Assembly (NCBI GenBank): GCA_002221725.1
Contig: NJFT01000083.1
Location: 92,212-156,211, forward strand
Source of the DNA: Scedosporium boydii
Taxonomy: Eukaryota; Ascomycota; Sordariomycetes; Microascales; Microascaceae
Direction: 5' to 3'
Length of the DNA stretch: 64,000 bases
The notes under the pieces are model-generated. The model was not told the DNA's origin, ran no database searches, and saw only the letters and a list, made by a program, of their open reading frames with translations. The position numbers were made by a program, and so were the translations under genes. Below, piece after piece: positions 24,186-36,900 of this stretch. Positions within the stretch are counted from its first letter, which is position 1; the number at the start of each line of letters is the position of its first letter.

Positions 24186-24927
24186 AATTTTGGCCTTGTA
24201 TTAATAGACTACATGTCCATGCGATCCCGATTAGCGTTCTCACTATTTTCGCATCACAAATTCCCAAACCGACACCACCAGATGGTGAATGATATCTTCG
24301 TGAATATCCTTCTTTCTAGCACGCATACCCCACTAACTATAGGCTCACATCACGTCTCTCCCATCTGCCATCCGAGTAATGCAGAAAACATGCCCGGCTG
24401 CACTTCTGTCAAGTAAATAAGTATAGAATAAATGCAGTATTAAAACACTGTAAGGAGCCCTTAACCGGCCGTCTAACATCGACATGATACGAACCAGAAA
24501 GGCCAGCATGCCATGACCTCCGGGGTATCCCTCCAAACAACCTGAAGTTCGCTCGCCATTCCATGCCTCTATAACAGTCGCTTTCTTGATTGGCCTAAAG
24601 AAACCCCAATCCAAAAACATTTGCCTTCCCATGCAAACCGATTCCCCTTAACTCCATTTATCTAACGCCCTAATACACTATGATTGCGAGAATAAGCATG
24701 AACATGAAGAACCGGGGGCCGGTCGAATGTTCGTGGTACCCGCCCTTTTTGTAAGATGAGCTCGCTTCTTTCTCGGCCGACAGTTAGAAGGCCAGGATAA
24801 GGAGATGGATTGAAAAATAAAAGGACAAAGAAAAAAAAAATGAGAGAAAAGAAAGGCAAAAGGAAGAAGAAAAAAAATTATAAGGTGAAACCCCACAAAG
24901 GGGGCTAAGTGATTCGCTGTGGTCCAC
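24186..24927. other. Intergenic between convergent EMC10 and PHO80
   Basis: 742 bp. An A/G-rich segment spans about 24813-24880 near the PHO80 3' end. No coding frame of interest. Confidence 0.4.
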
Positions 24928-26203
24928 TCAATCATCCGCATGCTCCGGAGCAGCGGCGGCATCTACAGAGACTGCGGTAGTCTCACCATTAGGGCCAGTC
25001 GTCTCAGGATCCTCTAATCGATCGTTTTTGCTCGGGGAGCTCTGGGCGGATGGCTGGAGTATGTAGCCGGGGCACCTTTCTACCAAGCCCTTGTAATATG
25101 CCACAAGCACGTCCGGATTAGGGACAATCTTCCAGTCAACCCTGTAGAGGAATTCGAGCTCGAGAAGCTTCAGTTCAGTAACGCGAATACCGCCGACCTT
25201 GGCGTAAGTAGCGTTGTTCCAGAAGGAGTCCGATAACCCCTTGGCGGCAACGGTAGCTGCAGTAATAAGGAAGCGATGTACGGTAAGAGTGTTGATAGTG
25301 AACTCGGGATATAGCGCACATAGGCGGTCAATATAATATACCATGGATAGTAGCAACGGCGGCGATAAGGTCGCATGGTGAGCAAGACGGTTTAGGTAGT
25401 CCAGGACGGAGATGCCAGGCGCAGTCCTACACACGACGGGTGGTTAGTGAATGGCAAAAAAAGGGGAAGAAAAAGAGAAGAAAAAAAAAGAAGAGTTGGC
25501 ACAAAATGACGACATGACGAGGAGTGGTAACATACCTAGAATGGAAGCGGGTTAAGCTGCCAGAGCGCAAGGCAAGGCCGTCATTCGTCTCGATCAACTC
25601 CGATAGCATGTGAGCTATTAAGATGACCATATCTCCCACGGGACAATTCTCGTATGCGAGCGGGAGCACTTTCGGCTCGGCTGGCAATGTTCTATGTCGC
25701 TGGGCCGGTCGAGCAGACTCTTGCGAACCTGCATTCTGAGAAGATTGTGCCCGGCCGTCCTGAGCAGTACTAGGTTCCGCCGCAGGGGAATTGGGCCTCC
25801 TCTTGACGGACTGTGACTTCTTCGACGTAGTTTGCGCATCCACGTGCGACCGTTGGGCATTAGGCGTTCTGTGGACTGCCAGGACCTGGGGGTCGTCCGA
25901 ACTGGAAGACTGTGTCGGCATGCTCCCACCGGATGGGGCGAGCCCGGAGGCGGGTCTGTCGCCGGCACCGCCTAGGGAGGGTTGCATAGTGGTCGGAGAA
26001 GACATCAGGGTCCTGGCCGTCGGAGAAATGGTTATTTTTTTAGGCGACTGCGACAGACCGGCGCTCTGCCGGCTAATACTGCGTGACGAGGAAGGGAGAC
26101 TCGGCGACCCTTGGGGCGTTCTGGCGGGGACGTACTTGAAGGTCCGAGGAGAAACATTCTTGGAAGAGCTAGGGCTAGTAATTATCGGTGAAGTCGTCAA
26201 CAT
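24928..26203 (-). CDS. pho80: PHO80/PREG-type cyclin (partner of PHO85 kinase)
   Basis: In yeast and Neurospora this cyclin with its kinase (Pho85/PGOV) keeps the phosphate-starvation transcription factor inactive when phosphate is plentiful. Two exons, 25536-26203 and 24928-25426, with a 109-nt purine/pyrimidine-biased intron, encode 388 aa. Residues 1-185 are Ser/Pro-rich and disordered with many SP/TP sites. The cyclin box starts at CPVGDMVILIAHMLSELIET and runs through SVLDYLNRLAHHATLSPPLL, YYIDRLCALYPEF, TVHRFLITAATVAAKGLSDS, YAKVGGI and LNxLELEFLYRVDW-like sequence to about residue 335. The AG|G junction preserves FHSRTAPGISVLDYL. An ATG at 26219, out of frame, opens a 14-codon uORF that overlaps the start. 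Confidence 0.93.
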
Positions 26204-27637
26204 GATGTTGGAAAATCATTGTTTGGGGGCAGGCATGCAGAGGTGCGGGTGGTTGCGAGTGATAACTCCTCCAAGGTGGGGGATAGACCAAGCCTAGGAA
26301 GAGAGAAATATCGGGTGTCGATCTGGGAGCCCATATCAACCTGCGGAGGGCGATACCAGTGGCATAAGAAGACCACGAGACAACCAAGAAAACGAAAGTC
26401 AGTCACCACACGAATAGTAGCACTACCCCGGCAGAAGGATTGCTTTGAGTTTTCCAAATGGAACCGACCCCGTAGATTGGAAGCGAAGATCGATGCTTTG
26501 ACAGACGCTTGACCAGAACGCTCACCGAGCACAATGCAGCCCTCTGGAGAGGGAAAAAAAAAGAAAAAAAAAAAACTGGAACCTCGAGGATATGTACAGG
26601 AGGTACGTACCTGGTACTAATTTACGTACGCGGAATCTGATTCGCTTATTTTTATTACACACAGCCAACCATGTCCAATTTGGGGAGGAACAGTGCTCAC
26701 CAGCACTCAACAGCGGGGCATTTTAGTCAGCAGGACAGGAGCGGGGAGCACTTGGGACCTTCCATCGCCCTTCCCGAGCCACTATCGAACCAGTAAAAGT
26801 ACTTGACAGAGGTCTGTTTTCAGTGTACTTGTACACATTACAAGTTTGTACCTCGAGCCAGCAAACTGATGCTGATGCGTGATCACGCCGTTTTGGGCAG
26901 GGGTGGATTTGGTCTGCTGCCACTGCAAGCTCTTCGATTTGCTCTGAATTGATTTGAGTGAATGAACTTTTTTCCAGCCACTGATAACAGCCTTGCTGCA
27001 TTGGCTGGTTGGGCTTGACATCAACAAGAATGATCAATATTTTGATTTCTCGTCTACCGGCAGGAATCAACATAATTCGATGAATTTAATCCTCCTTTTC
27101 GACAGCTTCAAGAAGGCTCTTCCCTAATTTTTATGACACCAAACCAGGTTTTTTTTACTCCTTGACGATCACTAGACCGCTGCTCCTAAACTACGTAGTG
27201 GCTCCTCCTATCACCACAGATCCCCCCTAGCCACAATTATTGCATCACGATTTGCCCCCAGCATAGTTGTACTACATCCGGGAGGCGTCTTGTGTTTAGC
27301 CGTTCTCTTTCCGATCCGGGCATCCATCCCAAACCTACCTCATCTTGCCTACTTTGTTTTTTACAGGATATGTATAAGATTGCATCCGCCATTTTCTTCA
27401 GGAAACCCCGCATATAGAGAAAGGCAGCATCGTCGCGAGTCCACCACGTACGTCATCAGTTTTAGCGGAGTCATTTGGACCCTATCAACCCCTAGAACCA
27501 TATATCAATCGCGCAACCGAAGAGCTCGAAAATCGACAAGTTCGACCGTCTCTCCCCCACCTCGAGCATAATCCTTCCCTCGGTGACCTTATAGACCCCA
27601 CCGAAGTCCGTACTTGCCGATTATCGAAACGTCGCTC
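26204..27637. promoter_or_regulatory. Divergent promoter region, PHO80 / VID28
   Basis: 1.43 kb between outward-facing starts. Features seen are a purine-rich run at 26548-26575, a GGTACGTACCTGGTAC cluster at about 26601-26616, and a TATATCAAT word at about 27501-27509 upstream of VID28. Nothing coding is supported; the frame at 26723-27073 (minus) appears fortuitous. Confidence 0.4.
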
Positions 27638-30600
27638 ATGGGTGATCACGAGACGTCGATGCTGTTGGCACAGCTGCGCTCAGCATCAACATATCCCGAG
27701 CAAACAGATGCCCTGCGGTTGCTCAAGAATGAAATTGTCGGGCACACCCAGAAGAAGGAACTATGGGTCGTAGCGGGCGTTCTCGAGCCCATCGTTCGAA
27801 TCCTCTCGGCTTCGAATCCTCCCAGTAAGCTAAATGGAAACGACGCGAGGTTTGGAACCAATACCGCGAGGACGGCTACCGAAGAGGAAGAGGCGGTACG
27901 GCTCCAGGCAGTCCAGGCCTTGTCGACTATAGCCAGCGGTAAGTTTCTTCCCGGGATGGCCTAGCGACCCAAACCCAGGCCGCATATTCCACCTCTTGCC
28001 CTTGGTGAGGTTAGATCTCAGAGTGCTAACGGTGGTCATCGCTATTGCAGGAGGTCCACCCTTTCTCCCACCTCTCCACGCTACCGGCGCTATCTCCGCT
28101 ATTCTAGCGACCCTGTCGCCTTTCACGAATTCACCCCACGTTGTATACGCCTCTCTCCGAGCTCTGAGTGTGATCGCCGACGCCGCGACGGTGACCCCTC
28201 CAGGCTCGTCATTCGATCTTCAGGTCCTAGCCGACAGTCTCTTCATACCTACTCACATCCACTCCTTACAAGGCATACTTTTATCAACCTCGCTCGACAA
28301 CGTAACCCAATCTCAAATTACCTTAGCAGCCAACTTGATCAGTCGACTATGCAGAGATGCCAATCACCGACTTGCGCTGTCCAAGGCCAATGGCGTGTTA
28401 GATGCCCTCGCCACCCGTCTTGCCAGTTTTGTTGTCGCGGAGGGTCTTGTGATACCTGGGGCAGAGTGGGCGAGGAAGGGTGACGCTGATGTGCTGGAGC
28501 ATATTCCAGCCCCGGCACCGAGTCATGCCAAGATTGGCCCGATTCTCCATGCTCTTGCTACCATCATCTCGGATTCCCGGTACCGAGCGTTCATGCTCCT
28601 CACATCGCCTGCAATCCTTGCTGTCCTCCCGGTTACCCAGTTCATTCCAGCCCCGGCTGTGAGGGCCGCATGGCAGTCTACCGGGCTTTCCGGCGTTCCA
28701 TCCAGCGAGTCTCTCGGCGCGATGGACTATCTCCTGCCACCCATGCCAATCCAACGAGGTGCTCGCCGGCCTCGGCGCAAGTCTGTGTCGGTCGAACCCC
28801 GGGAGCGGAAATCCGGATTAGTAACTTCAACACATGAGCACGTGCGGTCGGAGTCCTACGGACAGGTGGTGGAGTCTCAATCCAGCGAGGGCGAGGTTCC
28901 GGAGAGCCCTCTAATCCCATATTTAATCTATCTAAGTCGATCTAGTGATGACCTAGTGCGGCTGATGGCCATTGCGGTGTTGACACCCTTGGTCAAGGCA
29001 GACTTTGTTACCAAGCCCGGGAGAGAAACCATGATCGCCACATTAATTGTTCCTACACTAACCCAGCTTATTCGAGACCACTTGGAGAAACAATGTACTA
29101 AGGACTCGAGGTTTGTGGTCGATGCTGCGACAAAGGAGACGTGGGAGATTTTAGAGCTCGCCCCGGTCCTTTTGGCGAGGCTCATTCTTGACCATGAAGT
29201 TCTCCAACAAGCGGCTTTTGATTGCAAGGCCATCGAGACCTTGTCGAAGTTACTTCAGGAAGCCTACAAGCCAGCCGTCTCGACGCAGCCTAAAATGTGG
29301 TCGCCAAATCCGGGTACCGGCATGGACATGGACGAGAGCCCGGCCGCTTGCAGGCTCGGACAGGCAGGCGGATTGCCCCTACTCATGCACCGTATCAGGC
29401 TGCGCGAGAGTGCTTTAAAAGCCATTGCGTCTTCATTAGCCAAGGAAGATTATCGAAAAGCTTTCGTGGAGCTCGATACTGTTCCCTACGTTATCGAGTC
29501 GCTCTCACAGTATCCGGGGAAGCCTCTTCAAGCCAAAGAGCGTCCTCGACGCCAAGAAAAATCGGAGGAGGATGCGCCCGTAATCCCGAAGCCCGGTTAC
29601 GGAGAGAATCCTATCTCCGTGATTATTGGAGCTTGCCATGTTGTTCGCATGTTGTCACGGTCGGTGAGCATACTTAGGACGGCTCTTGTGGACTACGAGG
29701 TTTTCATCCCCATGCTCAAGTTCTTGCGACACCCGAACGTAGATGTACAGATCGCAGCAACGGCGGTGATGGCCAACCTTGTGACGGATGTTAGTCCTAT
29801 GCGAGAGGTGAGCTTTTTTTTTCTCTTCTTTTTTTCTAATACTGTATCCCCATTTTCCGTACAGCTGGTTATCTCTCCTTGTTATAGCAATTGACTAATC
29901 GTCCGTGGCTTTAATAGGCTCTGCTCGATCAGGGTATCATGAGGATCCTCTGCGAGCATACACGTTCCTCGAATCCTTCGTTGCGCCTCAACGCACTCTG
30001 GGCTCTCAAACACCTCGTCTATGAGGTGGGTCCTTCTTTGAAGAAGGCAGTGGTTGAGGAGCTCACGACAGGCTTGCTAGTTCGTCTTATCTGCGATGAT
30101 ACGGAAGATAATGCGCTTATTTCTTCTCGTGGCGCTGGAGACAGCCCGTCCTTTGGCAGTGAGGTTGGCGATATGGATGAAGATGTTGATATGCAACAAT
30201 CGGAAGAACCAAAGGGATTTGTCTTTGGCTCGACAACTACAGGGCCGCCGCAGGACACGGGCCGCGGACGGAGTAGGTACATGGAGGATAAGCTTGCACG
30301 ATACCGCGAGTCCGAGTTGGACCCTGTGCGAAAAGCGAGAAACGATGACCTCGCAATCCAGGAACAGGGCCTAGACCTTATTCGCAACCTCATCACGGGC
30401 ACCCGCAACGAGGTCATCGGCCATAACACGCCCTCGGAGACCACGGAGATGGTCGACTTTATCTTCGCAGAGCTCGGGCAAGACCGCCTCTTCAGCATCC
30501 TCGAAGCCAAGCTGCGACCCAAGTATATCCGGCCATTCTCCCGACGCAACTCGGGACGGCGCGAGTCGGCGCACGAGTCGAAGGTGATATACCCGCAGGC

Positions 30601-30937
30601 GAAGCTCATCGAGATCGTCATCTACGTGCTCGTGCACATCGCGGCGAGCGTGCCGCGACACAGGCAGCTCGTGATTGCGCAAACGAAGATGCTCAAGCAG
30701 CTCAGCGCGCACTTTAACAACAAGGAGAAGGACGTACGGTCGGCGCTGTGCCAGTTGGTTACGAACCTTACGTGGCAGGACGACCAGGATGACGCTACGG
30801 GGTGCAGCCAGAGGGCGCAGGAGCTGAAGAGGTTGGGGTTCCTGGCGAAGTTGGAGACGCTTCAAGATGATGATCCTGAGCTGGATGTTAGGGAGAGGGC
30901 GAAGGGGGCTCTATGGCAGATGAAGAGGCCTTATTGA
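27638..30937 (+). CDS. vid28: Armadillo-repeat protein VID28/GID5 (ARMC8 homologue)
   Basis: Scaffold of the GID/CTLH ubiquitin ligase; in yeast it docks the substrate receptor Gid4 to degrade gluconeogenic enzymes after glucose return. Three exons, 27638-27938, 28051-29807 and 29918-30937, encode 1025 aa. The chain is almost wholly alpha-helical ARM repeats (for example AVRLQAVQALSTIASGGPPF, LIPYLIYLSRSSDDLVRLMA, FLRHPNVDVQIAATAVMANL). An Arg/Ser-rich insert lies at about 335-385. The C-terminal part has LRLNALWALKHLVYEVG and IQEQGLDLIRNLITGTRNEV, then LTWQDDQDDATGCSQRAQEL, typical of Armc8/Vid28. Both introns are GT-AG (112 and 110 nt). The frame extends upstream only from a TTG, so the ATG at 27638 is the start. 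Confidence 0.92.
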
Positions 30938-33900
30938 CACGAGGAGGAAGAAGAAGAGGTAGAAGACGATGGGGGGAGGGAGAGGGGAGATAGCGGTTTG
31001 TGGTTGTAGACAGCGGGTCGCTCTCATTTCATTCTTCATGCCATCGGTCCAACATGATGGTAGCTCGTGTACAATAAATAATGTGTATACAGGGTCGGAG
31101 GAGGAAGTTGTTTTACAAGCATATATAAACAGGATGACGCTGTGGTGCTTGGGCACATTGCCGGACAGCACAGAAACTTAAGTATCTACCACGATCTATG
31201 TGTGTATTGATGAAGAATACGATTGTTTGTCCAGAATCATGGAGGAATCGACCCGTTCGGCCTGACAGAGCTCGCTTCTCCGGATTCGGATTCTGCGAAG
31301 GTGGGCTGCTGGCGGTCGAGCGCCTTCATTCACACGAGAGGTCTGACCATGAAAAGGTACGCCGGCCCTGACGCCACGCAGCTATATGCAACGGCCCGGA
31401 GTATTCCCAAGATATCACCCACCAGAGAACGACTCGGTTACTTCAGGGACTAACTTAATGACTAAGGAACGGAGCCGAACGCGAATGAGTCGGAGGGACA
31501 AGGCGGAGGTAAGAAATCTGCTGCGGAGAGCGGAATGTAGCCGCGAGAGAGACTATCGAAAGGTTGTATCGGTATTCCCGTGGAGTTGGCGTATGATATG
31601 GTTTCTTCCAGTCGGTGTCAGGGCAAGACTCGGTGTGCATCTAGAGGTTAGCATAAGGGACCGAGCCAAACTCTTTTGCTGTGAACGGACCCCGCCTTAT
31701 GCCTCTTCCGGGATGGCTGGTATTGTTTCGTGCCACTTCTATTATTGAAATGATCTTATCTGTCCGTGATGGCCTTTCGGCCGTCGGTGTAGTTCGATTT
31801 CGAACTAGTCTGATAGGAGCTAACGTTTATTCCTTCGTAGGTTGATGCCCTTGGACATGCTGAGGCTCGGAGAACCACGGCGATTGAGGGAGTGTGTCTT
31901 CGGTGCCGCCCGAGGAGGAACGGGACTCACCAATGGTCCGTGAGCGGATGATGAAAGCATCAATTTAGTTTTGGACTCAGTAGGTTGGATGATGGCTCGT
32001 CCACGGACTCAATACCAGGGCGAGAAGACGTGGTATTCCAACGCCGTGTGAGGTTACGTATTTTCCCACAACGAATATACTCGCAATCAGGATGGTGAAC
32101 TTGAAAGCGTCTCGCTCTGCTTGGTCCCGAGGAAAGGAGAGTGCCACCTACGTAGTACGAGTGTAGCGAGTCGTCTATCGGAACGTACTCCGTAGGACCC
32201 ATATGGCGAGAGATGGGATCACTTTGCTATTATATTAGATATCATGGTGATACATTTTACGACACCCAATGATCAACTGGCTACCAAGATCACGGAGCCG
32301 GCCATGATGTTCCTCCCTGATCAAGACGATACAGGATGGGTATCTGCCCCTGTGTCCGACAGAATAAGCAATGCCCCCCTATTTCCCCTCTGTTCTTGGG
32401 AGATCTGTATAACCTTCCTAGTAGTAAAACGAATCTAGAAAAGCAAAAACAATCTCAGCGGCAGGGGAGAGTTGGGTGGCGTGTGTCTCAGGCTGTAGAA
32501 TGCGTGGAAAGAATGTCTTGAGGCGTGGTGTTCGGCTTGTTCAGAGAGGGATCTGATACTAAACTGCGCCGAATGAGCCTGCTAGCGACCTGGAAGATGT
32601 AGGTCTAGGGTCCACCTGGAGAGCTGAAGAAGAGCGGGTGAGTATGGGGACATTGATTTCATTCCTCGCGATCTGCCAAGTTAGACATCAACATAGAAAG
32701 CTCTGCCCACAATCACACAACTGCTTCGCCAACTCTGTTAGAGGTCCGGTTAGCTTAAATGTGATAGACTGATAGCTGACCTGGACAGCTCCCTCACGCC
32801 ACATAGCTCCCGCCTAACAGACAGACCGCCGGACAACGGGGGGCCATCCAGGTCTTCACGCTATTTGCAAGTAGGACATCGTTTCATAGACGCCTCCACT
32901 CGCCGTCCCCCTACGCCAAGTTCCAGCCATGCCTCCGGATGCCTACTTCGCAGTAGCCAAAGGATATATGCTCCAGTATCGGCAACATATATTCCAGCGT
33001 AGGTAAGTGGTGCGGATGTATGGGATGCCCGAGGGGCAATGGTGACACCCACTTGAATCTCCATGCCCCTTCTGACCTCCCTGTCCCATATATCTAGAAG
33101 TATACATACTCAAATGCATGTGCCTACCCACGCACTCCGGGGTTCATTACCCCGAGGAGAATATTGCCAGGGGCTAGACGAGATGTGCATCTCTTCCCGA
33201 AGTAAACTACTGTACGGAAAACTGCATGGAAGACGGCCCCAGGCGGGCGGGCGGGCAAGATATAACATTGGAATTTGGAAGTGACGATGGAAACAAGCAT
33301 GATCAACCACCCACACGCCCCTCCGGGGCGGCAGAGGTCAGGCAACGTTACTACTCGTGTGCTGGCTACTTGCCGAAGGAGAAAACTGGAAGATTAGATT
33401 GCTCGAGCCGTCTCGAGACGGAAAGCCGGGCCAGGACCGGGCCAGAGAAGGGGGGGTTCGGAGAATGTTAAACATCATGCAGTCTTGGAAGTGTTGGAAC
33501 GGTCCTTTTTCTCTTCCAATATCGATATTATACATATACTAATATCAGGGGGGCTTTTGGGGGAGCCGGGTGGCCGGGAAAGATGCCAAGGCAAGCATTC
33601 ATGGGAATGGGGATCTGTATTTTTTCGACTTCTTCTTACAGTCAATGTCCGAAGTATTGCTGATGAGCTTGGTGGCCTCTTGTTTATCCGATTGGCGAGG
33701 CGGTTCAAAACGGTGGTGGCTGGAGGGAAGATGGAGGAAGGGTAAAATGGCCGATTGGGTGGCGTGCGGTGATGCGGGAAGATTTGGGGATCGGGAGAAG
33801 CAAAAGAAGGGACTGGAAGGGAAGAGCGGGACGGTCTCATTGGCTGGGATATCGATTGTATGAAAGCATCGGAGACGGGAGGCGTCAAATCACATCGAGG

Positions 33901-36900
33901 GAAAGGAGTGAAGGGGGCATATTAAGATGGCGATATTATAGATGCTTTCTGTTCCTCTTCCTGTTCCTGTTTTCCTGTCCCTGCTCGTCCCCTTCACCAG
34001 CCTGCTGGGACCAACGACAGAGTTGGGTTTAGACAAGACCACATGCGGCATCCCACATTGCCTTTAGCCGGTTTGATTTGATGTGATATAGGATGGCCAA
34101 AAAGCAGGAGAAGAAAGAGAACTTACGACGATAGATGCAAGCACGGCAAGACGAAACAACTCGAGTGGGGTATCTAGCTCATATTTGTACAATCAAGACC
34201 CCAGGACGAGTTCATCGAGCGCTTCTCCGACCGCCTTGCTCCTCTAGCTCTCTACGTGAGTGAGCCCGTTTGTGATATTGGACGCGGGCTGAGACAAGAC
34301 GGCGTAGAGGGTCTCGTCCAAATTGCGTTTGTGTGCCACAGCATGTACAAGTGAGATTAGCAAAACGCATTTTACGGTAAATCATGTTCATGTTTCCCCC
34401 TTTCTAGAAGCTCTATTCCTTCGTTCTCTCCGACGTGCGTTTTTATTTTGGGCCGGGGCATCCGCTCCCTTCCCACCCGCGCATATCACCCAATGCTAAA
34501 GACACCGCGGGACCGGAAAAGAGGGGACATGATGATGATTGGCGACGGGAGCATGGTGTTTTAGACCAGGGCCGATGAAGATGTTCACATCTTGATGCGT
34601 CTTCTAACCAGTGCGTACTTTCGTAAACGGCAAACACAGGCATCGAGGTCTTTGGCCGGTTCAATCGGTCATTTAAGCTTCGGTATAGTCGATATGGTGG
34701 AGTGAGTTTCGTGTTTGGGAGACTTGTGTCACCAAGTGCTGTCGGTAAGTCCATTACGAGGGTCTAATTGGGGCCGATAGCGCTCCAGGAGAACTTAGGG
34801 AGAGTGCAGAATAGTAAACTCGGAATAGAGAAGAGAACAATTTCTGCTTTGAAGTTTCTTCGAATACATACCTTGAACTGATCAGATCGCATGTATATGG
34901 ACGAGTTGTTTTGACTTCATATGGTTGATACTAGAGGACATGATCAGGGACTGGACAAAGACATTGAGTCCACACCAATGGACTGGTGACTAGACGGACA
35001 TAGCGCAATTCCACCATCCTGTTTCGTGGGTGTGCAATGTTCCAACAATATCAACTGACAGAAAGGATTTACCGGAATGTGACTTCCCATTCCAAAGGAT
35101 CGGGATGTTTTTACTTTTGGCCACTGCTTCGTACGAAGGAAGTCAGTCGTAATACAAGTACCACTGCGTCGGACGCATTTCAATTGCTTGACACTCCCAA
35201 GTACTTCGCAGGGTGGGTGGGGGTAGTGTGCCAGAAGCCAAAAGCCAAAACAGAAAACCAGACCAAACACACTTTCTAAAGCTCAAACTTTCCCATTTGA
35301 TCTGCCTCCTTCTATACTCCGCCAGTGGGAATTCCCGAGCGGTTGGGTCTGGGAATGGGACTTGGAGTGAGAAGGTTCGGCTTTCCCCATCCTGTTGGAA
35401 AGGGAGGGAGAGGGTGTGCTGTCAAGATCTACGACGGCGCTCTTAACTTTTGTACGAAGTATTGATGTATGTGCTTCCATTCATTAGTTTCCATCACCAG
35501 TAAGCTCTGCCCAACACACGACGCACACTGGAAGGCGGTGTCTCTCTACATCTCTGCGACATAACAATCTCTGGGGCATAACAACCGAAAATGGCTCAGT
35601 TTCCCAGACCAAGTCGCTAACACTAATCCAAGACCTACCTACCTCGTTGGCTGTAGTATCTCATTTTGCGCTGCGCCGATAGGAAAATCACATCCTTCGT
35701 GATTGAAGTGACACGCTTTACACTGTGGTTGGTGTCTTTTGTCTCTCCAAGACGTCTTCCAGCACTGTTACCTCCGTTGTTTCATCAATGCGAAAGCCCG
35801 CCCCTCCTCTTCAGAGACCCAATTGTTGTGCACGTGTGATCTCTGAAAACGCCGAGTAACCAGCCGGTCGGGAAAAAATGGTTCTTTGCGCTTTTTGCGA
35901 ATCCTGTGGCAAAGCCGAGGACATATCGAAGATGACCGACGAAGATAGCTTATGATTTGACTGTGCCCAATCATTGACGCCAAGGAAAGAGGACATCGGT
36001 AATATCGTCCCTTCTTAGGTGAGCCGAGACTTGTGCCCTTCGAGCTGAACCGGCGTCGATGCCCAGGAATGCTGGCTTCACAAGCTGGGGCCGTGGGAAA
36101 TGTGGAAATGATGGGAGCCCTGTTCGAACCCCTCTCGTCAGCTTACCAATGATGCCTCTCGATTTCATTCAGCCATCGAGTCATCTGGCTGCGCTGTGGG
36201 ATATGCTGCTCACACCCTCCACTCGGAGTAACGGTAATACGGCGGGATGGACGGCGGGATGGATGATCGGATGTAAACTACATGAAGAAGGGAGGGCAAA
36301 AACAAGGTCCACTCGAACAAAGACGCCGCCGATGCTCATCATTGCCGGGAGGGAGGTCGGGCGGTATTTCATTCTTCAACCACTGAGGTAATGTGGAGTT
36401 AAACTCGGCCTAGACCGCCGCCGTGCCGGAAAGGTTCGATCATGGAACCACTGGAGCGGAAATTCAATATTGTGCTCGGCTCCCGGCATTTGCCATCGTA
36501 AGATTTTTTTTTGGCTTGGACTTGTTGAACCGGGGGTGGTGATGACCTCTTTAATTCGCGGAGACTTGGCGAAACCCCAGACCTCTCGGAGGGAACCCGT
36601 TCAGGCGTGCGTCCGAAAGCAAGAAGGGATATGGTTAATTTGATCTAGGGGGGCATGAGCGTGAAATAGGCAAGAGTTGATGCTAATCTTGAGGGCCCTG
36701 CGTGCTGAAATCTGTGGGACGCAAGGTACGGTTGACGCGATGCCAGAAGGAAGAGCACGGGGTCCATCCTCCATCCTCAGGAACACGAGAGTCCAGAGCC
36801 GGAGACATGGGTTTCTTCGAAATGGTAGCATCTTGGCTTGGTTGTACTCCTTCGTACCAACAAGGAATAAGAAATTCTTCAATTCCTCCCAAGTGCAACC

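Noticed and set aside
33475..33888. 137-codon minus frame in the desert
   Set aside because: Ser/Pro/Arg-rich translation typical of the complement of purine-rich DNA; no conserved segment.
36109..36125. GTTCGAACCCC, resembling a tRNA B box
   Set aside because: No matching A box, acceptor stem or anticodon arm at proper spacing on either strand.
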